A DNA stretch of 64,000 nucleotides. Origin: Symsagittifera roscoffensis. Lineage: Eukaryota; Xenacoelomorpha; Acoela; Convolutidae. This document shows positions 43,691 through 55,845 of the stretch, piece by piece. Location of the stretch: contig NC_087066.1 in the NCBI RefSeq assembly GCF_963678635.1, positions 27,657,301 to 27,721,300 on the forward strand, given 5' to 3'. The number at the start of each line of letters is the position of its first letter. Position 1 is the stretch's first letter. The notes below the pieces were generated by a model that was not told the DNA's origin, did not search any database, and worked only from the letters and a program-made list of their open reading frames with translations. A program made the translations under genes and the position numbers.

Positions 43691-44347
43691 TCGAACAAAT
43701 AATTTTTTGTTGAATTTCAACAGATTTAAGCTGAGATTTATTTTTTCTTTGAAACACCCTTTTACTCAATCGGAACGTACGTTCTTCAATACTGTTAGCT
43801 TAATGCTTTTACGAAGTCCCGCTATGACTGTGTGTTTATACAAGCGGAGCGTAGTGTGTTATTACGAAGCAACTTTTTTTATAAACTAAATCACAAATGA
43901 AAGTGCTTATTTGGTGGCTTTTTCCAATAATTCTTATTTCAATAACATCTGTAGTATCCCAGGATTTTCCGACCAGTTGTAAAATTTTTGATTTTTCTGG
44001 GATTTTACTAGCGCATGTGGACTAGACTAACATGACTTCGTTAATCCGACGTCAATAGCTTTGTTAACTTGTAATACTAAAGATAGAGTTTCAGCAGTTA
44101 ACTACTGATTGATTCACAACTGAAAGGGCTTCAATATGATATATCATTCACATCATCTGACGTTGTTTTCTGTAGCCTTGAAGTTTGCGTGAAAATGAAA
44201 CTCGAATTTAGTTTCCCCTCTTTTCAGTGGTCGGAACAACACGCTTCCTAAAATAAATATTTTTGTAAAATTTAGTTGTCCTGATGTGTATTTATCTGAA
44301 AGATTGTTGAGAACTATTTTAGCGAACAACTTAAGTTTGTTTTTTAG
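43691..44347 (+). other. Last part of intron 1
   Basis: AT-rich. It includes a partial head of the composite repeat near 43850 (tagtgtgttattacgaagc, then actaaatcacaaatgaaagtg). No exon seen. Confidence 0.4.
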
Positions 44348-44558
44348 GCGTCAGAAGAAAGAGCTGGTCGACCTAGAACAGCAAATTAAATCTCTGCAAG
44401 AACAGACGAGGGAGATGGGGTTGGAGGGAGCTATATGTGAGATATGCCATAAGACCAAGTTCACAGACTCCACAACTGTGGGCAGAAGGTGTCACTACTG
44501 TCAGCTGAAGTTCTGCACCAATTGTGGACAGAAACAGTCCATGACTTCGAGCAACAGG
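44348..44558 (+). CDS. unc-10: RIM / UNC-10 homolog, exon 2 (coiled coil and zinc finger)
   Basis: 211 bases, 70 codons after the split CAG. Begins with a charged helix (RQKKELVDLEQQIKSLQEQT), then the FYVE-like Rab-binding zinc finger: C184/C187 (CEIC), C202/C205 (CHYC) and C210/C213 (CTNC), numbered from the exon 1 ATG, with HKTKFTD between the first two pairs as in RIM. The fourth Cys pair, normally in a WxCxLC motif, must be in the next exon. Donor gttagt at 44559, phase 0. The exon is GC-richer than its flanks. Confidence 0.85.
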
Positions 44559-44889
44559 GTTAGTCGCTACGATTTAATCCCAAATTAAAAAGTAATCACT
44601 GACACCATGTTTGGTTAAAAAGCCTGAAGCAACGACGTCATAGGTTGTTTAAATATTATAGGACATTGGTTACATCATAATTTGTTGCTTCGTCCTTGAC
44701 TCGTTTCAATTTACACCTGAGCCTATTGTTCGTTTATCTTTTTTCTTTGATCTGTTTCCAAAAATTAAGTATCTTTTGAGGTAGAATGTAGCCGCTAGAT
44801 CATAGTATGTGCAGCAGTAATTCGTGTTAGATGAAGCTCTAAAATTTGGTCATAATTAGCTGAGCTGCATAGATAACAGCTTCTCTCTG

Positions 44890-45203
44890 ATATCAGTTGG
44901 AATGTCATTCCACGCCATTTCATACCAACTACGCACTTTATTCCCTGGTATGCAATAAATATGGCAGCCAAGCTACTGTACCGGCGGTGTATGTACCTGT
45001 GCTTACTCTTGCGGAGAGGAAAGATGAAGAATGATGGATGGATGGATGATAGAGATGAGGTGGTAAAGCCGAAGGCTCATCGTATTAACCTCAACTACAT
45101 TTGGACTGACGAATCGAGTTTGAAGACACGCAAGCAACTGTTTCCACAATATCATGTTTGCTTGAGTGATATGGCAGCATTTGGTTCAATCGTAGCGAAA
45201 TGA
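44890..45203 (+). other. GC-richer open stretch in intron 2
   Basis: An 80-codon frame from ATG 44961 is open well upstream too and contains CMYLCLLLRRGK, faintly like the expected finger end, but it lacks the second Cys and is not in the right phase from a clear acceptor. It has a tetranucleotide run (gatg repeats near 45034-45048). Exon status not supported. Confidence 0.2.
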
Positions 45204-46370
45204 AGCTGTTTCTTTGACCTTTTTTGAATAACCTGACTTCTTCAAAGTAATGATTAAAATTTAATGAGCAGAAATCGCTAAATTGGTTAAATCAGGTAGC
45301 ACTAAATCGACCTGAACTTGAACCAATCTATTTTTGTAGTGGGCCAAGTACCCCATTGTGTAATGTTCTCATTTTCCTTGTACCAACTAAATTAACTAAC
45401 ATTTGGCTCTGCTGGATTTGGAAGGTTATTGCGCTATAATATTGGACTGAATGGAAGGATAAACCAACACCAGATATTTCTACCGTCTTCTCCCTATTTT
45501 TTTCATTTACTTTTTTCTTCATATCAAAGCTTACTGTAGTGTTCCAGCTTTAAGCATGAGAGAAGAGTGTTAGAGCAAGGCAATGATACCAACTCATACT
45601 TGAGCTTCAGATTGTTCCTATTTGCAATATCAGCTGCTGAATTTCAATGCGGACCTATCGTTTTACACCCCCCCCCCTACTCACCCAAAAACAAACAGCA
45701 GTACATCTTGTGCAATCGCGGACAAGTAGCTATTTCGAAAGCTAACTTAGCCGATTTTTTCTTGCCAAGGATATGCACAGCAAACAGTTTGCAGTTAATT
45801 GGTCAGAAAATAGCTTTTTGAAAATTCACTATTTCAGGGTGTCTGAATAATGCCTTGAAGTTTTTACCCTAGCAGATAACTTCTTCTATGACGAAATTAT
45901 CTTTTAACCCAAATGCCTGTTGAAGAAATTTAAGTAACAACTATGTCATTTTTTTCAACTTAATGGTTAGAAAAATAAGTTTAAGATTCAGAATTGGTAT
46001 GAAAGTAGTATTTTCGATATTCGGCTTGAGAAACGCTCCTTTGCAAAACAAGCAATACGGGAAAATACCTGTGCACTAATTTGCTGTTATGATTGGTGCA
46101 AGCGACACACAGCACAAACAAACCTAAGGAACATAAGGTGAAGAAGAAGAAGAGAATACCTGAGAGACTAGAAAATATAACAAGAAAAGAGACCGGAGAA
46201 TTGTCTACGAAATCAGCCGATTGGTTAATGAGTCGAAAGATGAATCAATTCTGATTTTAGTACCATTAGTTAAAAGTATCATATGCTTTCTTGGTCTTAG
46301 ATGATTTTTAATTACTGATGCACCAATTTGGTATAGATACAGTCTATTGTGCATAATAGCCAGTCGGCCA
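45204..46370. other. Unassigned intronic sequence
   Basis: No supported exon. Contains a run of eight or more C near 45669 and an A/G-rich run near 46138-46160. Confidence 0.35.
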
Positions 46371-46377
46371 TTTTCTT

Positions 46378-46650
46378 TTGGCTGGCTCGCACAGCAGGGT
46401 AGGAGGTAGAAAATATGTTGTATGCGCAGACGCCTCGACCCGGGAAGGGCAAGCGGAGGGATTGAAAATTAGAGGTAATAGGCGGCGGGCGGGAACAGGG
46501 ACCAGATTAATTGCATGCCTGTTTGCCTATCAATGCTGTCCCAACTTACTATCACTGGTGTAAATGCACCCGACGGTGACGGAATTCCTGATCTGCGCTA
46601 CCCTCATAGCCCCCTTTTCATGCTCTTGTCACAGGTCTATTGTACACCAT
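46378..46650 (+). other. GC-rich island with overlapping open frames
   Basis: Clearly GC-richer than the surroundings. Two + frames are open: one of about 61 codons (46378-46563) and one of about 50 codons (46480-46650) containing VNAPDGDGIPDLRYP. A donor-like gag|gtaata lies near 46473. Neither frame continues RIM in the right phase. It could be a small exon of another transcript or a transposon scrap. Confidence 0.2.
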
Positions 46651-47212
46651 GAGCGGGAGATTGAGAAGAACATAAAAGCGAACAGTTAAACTGATTTGAG
46701 TGCTATGATTACTCGAAAATTGAATTGGGTTATTTTTAGCAGAGCTGCTTTTTGTACTGCAATTCACAGCCCTGTGAGATTTAAATACAATTTTGAAGTG
46801 ATAACAGTTTAGGGACGGTGAATTGAACAAATAATGTAATTGAGTATTGGATGGCTACATGAATCTAGGAAAACGCAGGATAAAGTTAAACTTAACGGGC
46901 TAATTCTGAACAAAGATTGTCGAGCAGTTTGGGCTAAAGAGGTTTAAAATTCATTGAAAGAAGTGAAGATGTGTATTTTGACGTCGCTGTTTTTATCTGC
47001 TTCTTTGTGCTCATTTAACGTGCATTTCGGGAATGTCTATTTTCTGTTTTTCAAATTTTTTTTCTGCTACTAAAATTCATAACTAATGGTTTTCAAAGTT
47101 GGATTTGTTGCTTACCCTTGTGAGACCAAGTGTCTTTTTATCGAGAACTAGACTTTTCTAAATCTGGAAGAAAGTGAACTTAACTCTTTTGTTGAACCTT
47201 AACGACTTCAGG

Positions 47213-48690
47213 CTCTTTCCCTCTTGGTCTAGAGGTATCGCGATGGCTCTTATTTATGCCGTGGTGATTTTTTTCTATTCATATACATATACACATTTAT
47301 ATATAAGTACATTCATAAATGCATTAATTTGTATGAATATATATATATATGCAGTTTTTGAGATCAATTTAAATTCATCTGTTGAAAGTTTATAAATTGC
47401 TTCTCCAAATACCAAAGTGTAAAGGTCACAAAAACGTGATTGACGTCTAGTTTCTCAAGTGGATTTTAATTTGCCTTTGATATATAGTTTTTACCAGTTA
47501 ATCCAGTTTTCTCAAATTGACCTAATTTTGAGTATAAAAAAAGTGTCAATCAGAATATCGTGAATTTCAAAAAGTTTACGGCCATATTTTTTTCACTTTG
47601 AAATTCTAAAATTTTTCAAAAATAAGTCAGTCTTTTTTCTGTTTCATTGCGTTCATTGACTCTTTTCTTAACTGTCGGTTGGCTGTTTTTTTTTTAGTAC
47701 GTATTAGTTTTTTTTCAAGAAAAATTGAATTCTCGGACGTTCGTTTGTATGTCGTTTTGTCGGCTTAATTGTCGGCAACACGGATTTTTCGGCGATGTAA
47801 GTCATTGTCATTGTAATTGCAAGTGTTGTTGCTTTATTCCTGTAATTTGTAAAATACTTTCCTTTCTATGTTTTCTTTTCGCTTAAAAGCTGTATTCGGC
47901 CTGATTAATTTCAGCGAATATTTTATCGGCTAATTCAATTTATTTTATAACTTTTCAAGAGCAAAATGTGATAAGTATTATTTTGAAAAAATTAGTCTGG
48001 CTGTTGTGTGAAAATCAAAGAAGCTTAAAAGTTTCGTATAAAATTCAACCGCTCGAGTTTTTCTATGACATGTTTTTATATCATTTTCTGTTTTTGGATG
48101 AATGGCCAACTATCTCCATTTTTGTGGGCTAAGTTGTCGCTCAGTAAATGCTTAAAGTTTTCTGACATTAAATTCTCATTTTTATTCAAAATAATATTCA
48201 TTTTTTTAAACTATTTTAAATAGTCTTAGTTATTTCTGTCTCATTTTCTATTTAATAGCTGGCAATTCTAAGCTTTCGAATCTTTGCATGATTTTGTTGG
48301 CTGCCGATTTTGGTAATCATTGATGGTGATCACAGTTTGTTTCTTCAGCTGACTTACAAGCTGATTTTTTCGACGTACAAGTCAGCTTATGTTAGTTACA
48401 AGGTCTAAATGTATATTGTTTGTTATGCTTCGCTGTTTGGTGGATGTTGTCGGGATTGTCAAATCTAAACAAAGTACTGAAACAGGATTTTTTAATTTTT
48501 CCATAGCCATCTCTCACAGTTGCGGGGAGCGTTTTTGTGGGTCTCACAGATTGCAGTTGACTCAACTGCTTGGATTTCATTTGTTTCCACGAAAATTCAG
48601 GTATCACATTGAAACGTTGTACAGGGTCGCGTGATAAATCTTTTTCATGCCGGCGTCGAGAAACATCTTTTTGGTCAAACATCATTCCTT
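47213..48690 (+). repeat. Intronic repeats, 47.2-48.7 kb
   Basis: 47213-47245 has an A-box-like string (ccctcttggtctagaggt) without a clear partner B box. 47275-47350 is a TA/CA-rich microsatellite-like stretch. 47400-47680 is a partial copy of the dispersed family, ending ttgcgttcattgactctttt. 47690-48690 shows nothing recognisable. Confidence 0.4.
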
Positions 48691-49240
48691 ATAAAGAGTC
48701 AATGTACGTAGTGAAGATTCTTTTAGAGGTCCTGATTTTTTTCAGTTTATTTTTGCGGTTTGAATTTTGATTTCTTTTAAAGGCCAGTTGGTTTCCTTTG
48801 TTAAAGGAAGGCAAATTCCACTAATCGAAAAGCGATTGTGAAAAGGCCACGAAAAAAAAAACTTATTGATCCAGTTTTCTTAAATCTATACTTAATGCGT
48901 GTGACAGCTATCTCCCATGTTTAAGCATAACAATTTTGCATGTTTACGAAAGGATTTTTTCACGTTTATGCTATATCATATATTGCAATGCTTAACAAAA
49001 TTTTTCGATGAACTTTCCGCAAGGCCATTAATTTTTCCGCAATTTTTGTCGATCTCAAATTAAGTCTGTATACCTGCTTTTTTATCTATCTATTATCTAT
49101 TTATTATCTATTATATACTTAAATGCAGGCTTCACTATCTCTTCATGTTTAAGCTTTTTTCAACATATTATTTTTGCATGTTTAACAAAAGAATTTTTGC
49201 ACGTGTAAGCTATATCGTATATTGCAATGGTTAAGATTTT
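48690..49240 (+). repeat. Dispersed-family fragment and degenerate repeats
   Basis: 48698 onward matches the family start (agagtcaatgtacgtagtga), followed by aaggcaaattccacta near 48807. 48910-49240 has two similar halves, each with catgtttaagc and gctatatc.tatattgcaatg. A tatctatt-rich run is near 49083-49115. Confidence 0.45.
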
Positions 49241-49243
49241 TTT

Positions 49244-50470
49244 TCAATTTTCCAGTTTAAATTCAGTGTTTATTTCATCAAGTTTGAAAAAAGCAAACCA
49301 AAAGTGGGATTCTGTCAGGTTTTGTGATTCTGGCCTCCATATATAAAAACCAAATCCTTGTAGTTTACGAGATACGACAATTTTCGAGATTTTTCGAAAG
49401 TTTCTAGAAAATAAAATTTGAAGAAATTTGTCAATTTTTGAAATTCTCACCGTATAGTTGGGTGCTGTCAGGGTACTCTCAGGGGTTGTATATCTTGTCT
49501 CAAATCTCACTTCACAAGTCCTTTTAGTTTTTGAGATGACGTTTTTTATGATTTTTCCAAAAATTTTCAAAAAAGCCTAGATTTTAAAAAACTTTAAAAC
49601 ATTGAAGATCTCAATCCTGTTGTTGGAAATTGTAAGGGAACTCTCAGGAGTTGCAAATCTTGCCTCTGAATTTGGCTGTTCAAGTCCTTGTAGGTTTCGA
49701 GATAAGACGTTTTTTAATGATTTTCTCAAAATTTTTCAGAGAACTTAGTTATAAAAAGTTTCACAAAATTTGAAATTACCATCTCTCTAGTGAGGCTTTG
49801 TCAGAGTAATCTCAGGAGTTGCGAATTTTTCCTCCAAGTTTGACTGCTCAAAACTATGTAGTTTTCCAGATATGAAGTTTCTTGTGATTTTTGCAAAAAG
49901 TTTTCATGAAAATTTAGTTTAATTTTTTTCGAAGTTTGGAATTCCTAGCCTGTAGTTAGAGGCTGTCAGAGTAATCTCAGTAGTTGCGAATTCGGCTTCC
50001 AATTAAGAATGCTCGATTTTTTTTACTTCAAGAGATACGACGATTTTTGTGAATTTTTTTGGAAATTTTCAGAAAACTCAAATAACAAATTAATTCACAA
50101 AAGTGAAATTCCCAACCCTGTAGTTGTGTGCTGTCACAGTATTGTCAAAGATTGCAATTAAATAAGACTGCTCAAATCATGCTTCCAACTGCGACTGTTA
50201 AATTGCCTTTAGTTTCCCAGATGTGACGCTTCTTAGTTCATTTTAACTTTTTTCGAAGAACTTTCTTAAAACCTTGAAGCCATGAAAATTTTATGGTTCT
50301 TCAAAATTTGTAAAAACTTGAATGAAAAACGTTGCAAAATTTGTAATTACGAACCCTGTAGTTGGGTGCTGTCAGAGTACACTCAAACAATGCAGATCTT
50401 ACTTCCAATATATGCGGTTTTTTATGAGTTGTTAAAAATTCGGAGTAACGGAGGTGCGTTACACGCTAGT
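49244..50470 (+). repeat. Degenerate tandem array, period about 165 bp
   Basis: The phrase gctgtcagagtactctcagg with variants, preceded by cctgtagttgggt and followed by agttgcaaatctt, recurs near 49468, 49640, 49800, 49967, 50132 and 50370. Each unit also has a gagatacgacgattttt part. Units are well diverged, so the array is old. Confidence 0.65.
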
Positions 50471-50559
50471 TGTTAGTGAAATCAAAGAGCTTCAAAGCCA
50501 AATTTTTTTTGAAGTTGGACAGTTGAAACTTTTAAGAATTGATGAACATTATTCAGACT

Positions 50560-51440
50560 CTTATTTAGGTCGCGACGATTTTTTTCGGTTTTTTCAGAAA
50601 AAGTCTTAAAATTTGTTCAAGGCTCAAAATTACTGTTTCGAGGTTTATTTTTTGATTTCTATTCAAGTTCTCTTTTCCTTTGTTAAAAGCAAGGCAAACT
50701 CCCTTATCAAACAGCGTAAGTGTAAAAAGTCACGAAAAATGCGATCGACTTATAATTTTGAAATTGGGTTTCAGTTATCAGATTTTTCTGCAAAATAAAA
50801 AATGTACCTATTGATCCAGTTTTCTCAAATTGGGTTAATTTTATCAAAAAATGTCAAAAATAATTTGTTGTAGAAATTCAACGATCTCTTAGGCCTTCTT
50901 TTTCTTCAAAATTCAACGGATGACATTTTCTAAAATTGATTCTTTTAAGAGTAATGAACGTAGTGAAGACTTATGTAGGTCTTGGTGACTTTTTTTAGGA
51001 AAAAGTCGTAAAATGCTCCAATAACTACAGATGTGCATTCATACATATAAATGCACTTATGATTGGACTTAGATATATTTGCACTTTTGGAGTTCATTTC
51101 AAATTCATCTGCTGAAAGTTACAACAAAACGTGAGCAAAGTGGAATTTTTTGGACTTTATCTTTTGATCCAGTATTCTCAAGTTGAGTTGATGTTATCAA
51201 AGAAGCAGCAATCATAAATTGTTCTAGTATTTGAAAGAGCTTAAAGGGCATCTATTTTTTTCTTTGAAATTCCAAAAGTGTACTTTTAATTTCGGTTTGC
51301 TTTCAACAAAGTCATTGTTTTTTTCTGTTTACCTGCGTTGATTACTTTTTTCAATTATCTGTTGGCTATATTTTCATAAAATAGGTCAGTATGTTTTTTA
51401 ATGTTTCTTTGCGTTCATTGGCTCTATTCCAACTCTGTTG
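50560..51440 (+). repeat. Dispersed intronic repeat family, two more copies
   Basis: Copies at about 50560-50940 and 50950-51430 with the same motif order: agagtaatgaacgtagtgaag at 50950, caaactcccttatcaaacagc at 50695, and ttgatccagttttctcaaat at 50812. Confidence 0.6.
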
Positions 51441-52110
51441 GCTATAATTTTTTTTCACGCCGCTTGACTTTGCTGCTTTTTTCTTGGTGTGAGTTAGGCA
51501 ATCATTTATAACGGAATATTGTCTTTCAAGTTGTATACAACAACAAAAAAAGTGCCTGAACCTAGACGTTTTTCCGTTGCAAATTTTTTGCCTCCATTTT
51601 TTATTTGTTGAAGATTTTTTTGGATCATTTTTCAATAAATTTTTGAAGGCTTCTGCCAAATGAAATTTTTCAGCATATCATCGTTTGCATATCATCGTTT
51701 AAAATAACCATTGTATTCGTGTTTTTTTTTCTATTTTGGTTATGATTTACCAGCGCAATGTGGAAGAATTTCCGTTTTTTCGCCTAAGTAGTTTATTCGG
51801 CTTGAATTTTTCGGTTTATGTTGTTCGCTTAGTCGCCTTTTTTTAAAGTCGTTTGAAGTGCGAAGGAAGGTGTTTATGCATGCGTGTAATTAGAGGAAGG
51901 GGAACTTCGTTTCTCGTATATTTATAGCTCAACGGATTTTTTTTTGGCTCAACAGGGCGTATTATCGGCTTGGGAAAATTTAATAACTTGGGAACATTTA
52001 ATAAATGGTTAAAGCTGGCGGTTGTTTTTTTTTGGAATTTTTTCCTCAAAAAGAACTTCATTGGAAACAAATGTGTAAAATTGTGACAGATCTTGTTCTT
52101 TCTTAACGTT
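51441..52110. other. Unassigned intronic sequence
   Basis: AT-rich. A 97-codon - strand frame (51366-51659) and a 95-codon one (51843-52130) have no recognisable domain and are low-complexity Lys/Asn-rich. No gene claimed. Confidence 0.35.
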
Positions 52111-52114
52111 GTTT

Positions 52115-52440
52115 TTTCACCTGCGAGCAACGTAGTGGCTTAGTACGAACCTTCTTTTTTTCTAACCTAACTCGCAAATAAAAGTGTTCATTGAATTTCA
52201 TAGCATCTATTCTCCGCTTTCTTTATAGCTAGTGTTTGTGAATTGTTAAGCGTCGGTGGCTGAGTGGTTGTTGCGTGAGTCTCATAGTCTCTAGGTCGCA
52301 GATCGAATCCGAGTCGTTGCCGCATTTTATCTAATATGACGCTTATCTACTTTTTCTGATTGCACTTTATAGAGCTGTTTTTTGCCGTGTTCTGGCTAGT
52401 GTTTGCGAAGTTGTGCTTCGCCTCTGTAAGCATTTTTTCG
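52115..52440 (+). repeat. Composite repeat with tRNA-like core, copy 2
   Basis: The head (cgtagtggcttagtacgaac, then ctaactcgcaaataaaagtg) is followed by a tRNA-like core at 52249-52323 with an A box (tggctgagtgg, 52257-52267) and a B box (gatcgaatcc, 52301-52310), then a tail ending gtgcttcgcctctgt. The best of the four cores. SINE-like by structure. Confidence 0.55.
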
Positions 52441-52949
52441 ACTAAATGGTTTTCGACTCATTTCCTATCGGCTAGAATGCTGTTTTGGGAGTGTGTCAAG
52501 TCACGAAAGCGATTTGTAGTGTAGACTTCATGCAAAAAAACTTCAGAAATGATGAAAATGAAAGCCATCTGTTGCTGCTTTATTGGTGGCTTGTGATAGT
52601 TTGCTTTCAAGCTACCGTGGCAAAGCTGTGAGGCCGTGAGAATTCTAATCTACAGGTCGGAGCTTCAAATTCTGAACACTGGAATAGTTTTTTTTTCGTT
52701 TGATGGAACTTTTGCTGCATGGCATGGGAAGTTTAATGGAAATTCTAGCTGCTGAATTGGTAGCCACAGTTGATAAATTTTCAACCGATTGTACAAATAG
52801 TTTAGCCACAAGCAGCTTTTATGGCTGTTCTGATGAAATTTGACCGTAAACAATGAAACGTTGTACAGGATTGAGTGATAAGTCATTTTGATGCGGTTGT
52901 CGACAAGAAGCCCTGGTCTGAATTGTTTTGGTCTCAAAAATCATTCGTT

Positions 52950-53740
52950 ATGAAGAGTCAATGAACGTAGTAAAGCTTCTTTTAGAAATCGTGATTTCTT
53001 TTCTTGGTTATTTTTGCTATTTGTCTTTTGCTTTCTTGTTAAGGCTAGTTGATTTCTGTTGTTAAAAGGAAGGCAAATTCAACTATTCAACAGCAAAAGA
53101 GAAAAAGGTCCCGAAAAAAGCTTCACTGCCATATAATATGAAGTTGAGGTTTTTGAAAATAAATTCCGTTTTTTTTTCTGTTTCCTTGCGTTCATTGGCT
53201 CTTTTTAAGAGTAATGAACGTAGTGAAGACTATTATATAGGTCTTGCTGATTTTTTTGTTTTTTTTTCAGGAAAACGACTTAAAATTTTGATGCACTTAG
53301 GTATAATGCACTTTTTGAGTTCAATTGAAATTCATCTGCTGAAAGTGACGTAAATAGCACTCTCCAAATGCGAACGTGGAAATGGCGCTAAAAACGTGAA
53401 AGATTTCTAGTTTCGATAGTGGAATTTAATTTTTAGAAATAAAAACTTTACTTGTCGATCCAGTTTTCTGAAGTTTGTTTTATGTCATATAAAAAGTGCC
53501 AATCTGAAATCGTTCTAGAAATTCAAAGAGCTTAAAGGGCATCTATTTTTTACTTTGAAACTCGAAAGTTGAGGTATTTTCAGCAAATTCAGTGTTTTTT
53601 TATGTTAACTTGCGTTCATTACTATTTGCAAGCTACGATTGGCTGTGCTTATTGGCATAAGACATGGAATTTTTCAAAATTTTTTAACGGAAATTCTTTT
53701 TCTGAAGGTTTCAATTGGGAAATTGTTTTCAAACATGGCT
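52950..53740 (+). repeat. Dispersed intronic repeat family, further copies
   Basis: Copies begin at 52956 (agagtcaatgaacgtagta) and 53208 (agagtaatgaacgtagtgaag), with ttgcgttcattggctcttttt at about 53187 and a third end near 53610. Confidence 0.6.
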
Positions 53741-53965
53741 AGAATAAATACTACGCTTCCTTCAATTTTTGAATTTACTGATTCGGAATAGAAAAATTAC
53801 AAGTTTTTATTTGATTGTGGACTGGAAATTCTTTTGAAATTTAAATCGATTTGCGGTGTTTCTTAAGATGCTGAGTGGTTGACTTGTTGTGTTGGTCATT
53901 GTTTTGTATCTTTTCTCTATGGCTGCTATGGTTGGCGATTCATGACGAGCTTTATTTATTTAGAG
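53740..53965 (+). repeat. Intronic repeat pair, member 1
   Basis: Similar to 56700-56960: shared order of a gaaattctt-type block, ttcttaagatgctga.tggtt.acttgtt, and ggttgctatggttg.cgat.catgaagagctttatt. It joins a dispersed-family start at 53962. Confidence 0.5.
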
Positions 53966-54179
53966 TAATGAACGTAGTGAGTACTCCTATATAGGTATCG
54001 GTGATTTTTTTTTTCAGGAAAAGCCTTAACGCTTTCGATAAGCAAGCGTTATCAAACTGGAGTATAGACTTTTTTTTCTAGTTAACAACTAGTTTAACAA
54101 AATCAGTTGAATCATTTCTGCAGCATTCAATTCTGCGGCAACCAAACATGCTTTATTTCTTGAAAATTCAAATTTAACT

Positions 54180-55275
54180 ACTGGCTGAGTACTAGTTCCT
54201 ACAGGGTAGTTTCAGGGGAGACTTGAAAATTTTTATAAAATTTTTAATTGAAATTTTTTTTTCCGGCTCAACTGGTGTCTGCTCAAAGATTGTCTGCCTT
54301 GTTTCCGCTTCGTATTTTCGACTAAATTTACCCTTCTATATCTGAGTTTTGGGGTTCAATCCAAAGAGTGGGTTTTAGGAAGTTCCTTTGCATATGTGAC
54401 TACTCACAAATTGTTTATAAAAAACAAATTATGGCCCTCGGAAAAGTCTAATATTTGATTTTCTGACCGGTTTTTAAAACTTTGACTTTTCTTGAAACTA
54501 CCCTGCCAAACCTAGGCCAAACCTTTTTGGGTTCGAAATAACAGATTGGGTGAATCTCTTCTACTTAAGCGGCTACGCCCAATTCTTTTTAAACAAAAAG
54601 TTATGGTTCTCAGGATTGTCAGCGCTCTGATTTTTTGACCGTTTTTTGGTCTTTTTCTCGTTAACTATCCTCCCAAAACTGATATCAATGGGCTTGATAA
54701 CGAACCAACAGGTGGTTTAAAGCTTAACTTTATAATTTGCTACCCCCAATTTCTGCTAGAAAATGTTATGGCCTTTAAACAAGTGAAAATTTGACACTTT
54801 TTTTTGAAAAATTATTTGCGAATTCTCTGGTTAAATGTTCAATCGAAAAATACGTCTTTTGGAATCTTCTCTGCCTTACTGGTCACGACCTGCATTTAGC
54901 AGAAAAAATTAACTGATTTTTGAATTTTGACTATTTTATAGAAACTTTTCGAATTTTCTTAAAAATTACCTTATCAAATCTGATATGAAAATTTCAATCG
55001 AAAGAGGCGTTTGCGTGAAATTTTCCTGCAGAAGCGGCTGCTCAATTTTGTGTAAGAAAAAGGCCAGCTATTTGGAAAATTCCAAAATCTGAAAAATTTA
55101 GGTGAGAAACAACTAAGGCCTTGGGCAAAGTCTAGTTTTTGAAATTACGCATTTTGTCCCGCATCAGTATAACAAATTCAAAAAATATTTAAAAATTACA
55201 TCAAGCTTTAGCTGAGCCCTAGGTGTCCTTCATCGAGAGATACGAAAATTTTGGTTCACCTAGTTTTTTCAACAT
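54180..55275 (+). repeat. Degenerate tandem repeats of about 150-170 bp (array 1)
   Basis: Recurring phrases: aactaccctgccaaacct, ctgcagaagcggctacgccc and agttatggttctcaggattg, near 54370, 54500, 54660 and 54970. The array ends with cgcatcagtataacaaattc and gctttagctgagcccta. A related array is at 62150-63250, and fragments are at 41930-42230. Confidence 0.55.
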
Positions 55276-55329
55276 TTTTTTTTCGACTCATGCTTATCAA
55301 CTCATTTTCATACTTTTTTTATGATTGTG

Positions 55330-55845
55330 TTGTATCGCAAGTGTGTTGTATCGCTCCGCTTCGCCTCTGTTTAAAATTTGTTTACACTCAATTGTGATTT
55401 TTCGCGGTTTGACTTGTGATTTCTTTTCAAGTTCAGTCCATTTCCATTATTAAAAATAAGACAAACTCCACTATTGAACAGCAAAAGTGTTAAGGTCATG
55501 TAAAATGTGATTGACTTCTAATTTCGAAAATGGAATTTAATTATCGAGTTCTTAGCAAAATAGTTTTACTTATTGATCCTATTTAATTAAAGTTGGGTTA
55601 ATTTCAATTAAAAAAGTGTATATCATAAATTGTTCTACAAATTCAAGCAGCTTCAAGGCCATCTATTCTTTTCTCCGAAATTCAAATGTTCGTTTATTTT
55701 CAGTTTCCTTGCGTTCATTACTCTTTTCCAACTGTCAGTTGGCTATGTTTTCGGTAATTGCGCTGCAGAAGCTTACTGATGAATAAATTGAATTCAGTCA
55801 GTTTCGTTCATTCATCAGTTAGTTCCTGCAGCGAAATAACAGAAA
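55330..55845 (+). repeat. Tail motif, dispersed-family copy and an inverted repeat
   Basis: ctccgcttcgcctctgt lies near 55355. A dispersed-family copy spans about 55395-55745 (caaactccactattgaacagc, ttgcgttcattactctttt). 55756-55786 and 55809-55840 form an inverted repeat (gcgctgcagaagcttactgatgaat against its diverged complement). One arm recurs near 56953. Confidence 0.5.

Larger units (their letters stand above)
39115..44347 (+). other. unc-10: Intron 1 of the RIM/UNC-10 homolog (5.2 kb)
   Basis: GTAAGT donor at 39115; acceptor ttttttag at 44340-44347. It splits codon CAG (ca|g), and joining restores the RIM reading frame without a stop. Filled by a 1.09 kb tandem repeat and dispersed repeat copies. 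Confidence 0.8.

Noticed and set aside
44961-45203. Third exon of the RIM homolog ending the zinc finger
   Set aside because: CMYLCLLLRRGK looks faintly like the expected end, but the second Cys is missing and no acceptor gives the needed phase 0.
52249-52323. Functional tRNA gene
   Set aside because: A-box and B-box strings are present, but the acceptor arms do not pair well and similar cores recur in repeats. Treated as SINE-like.
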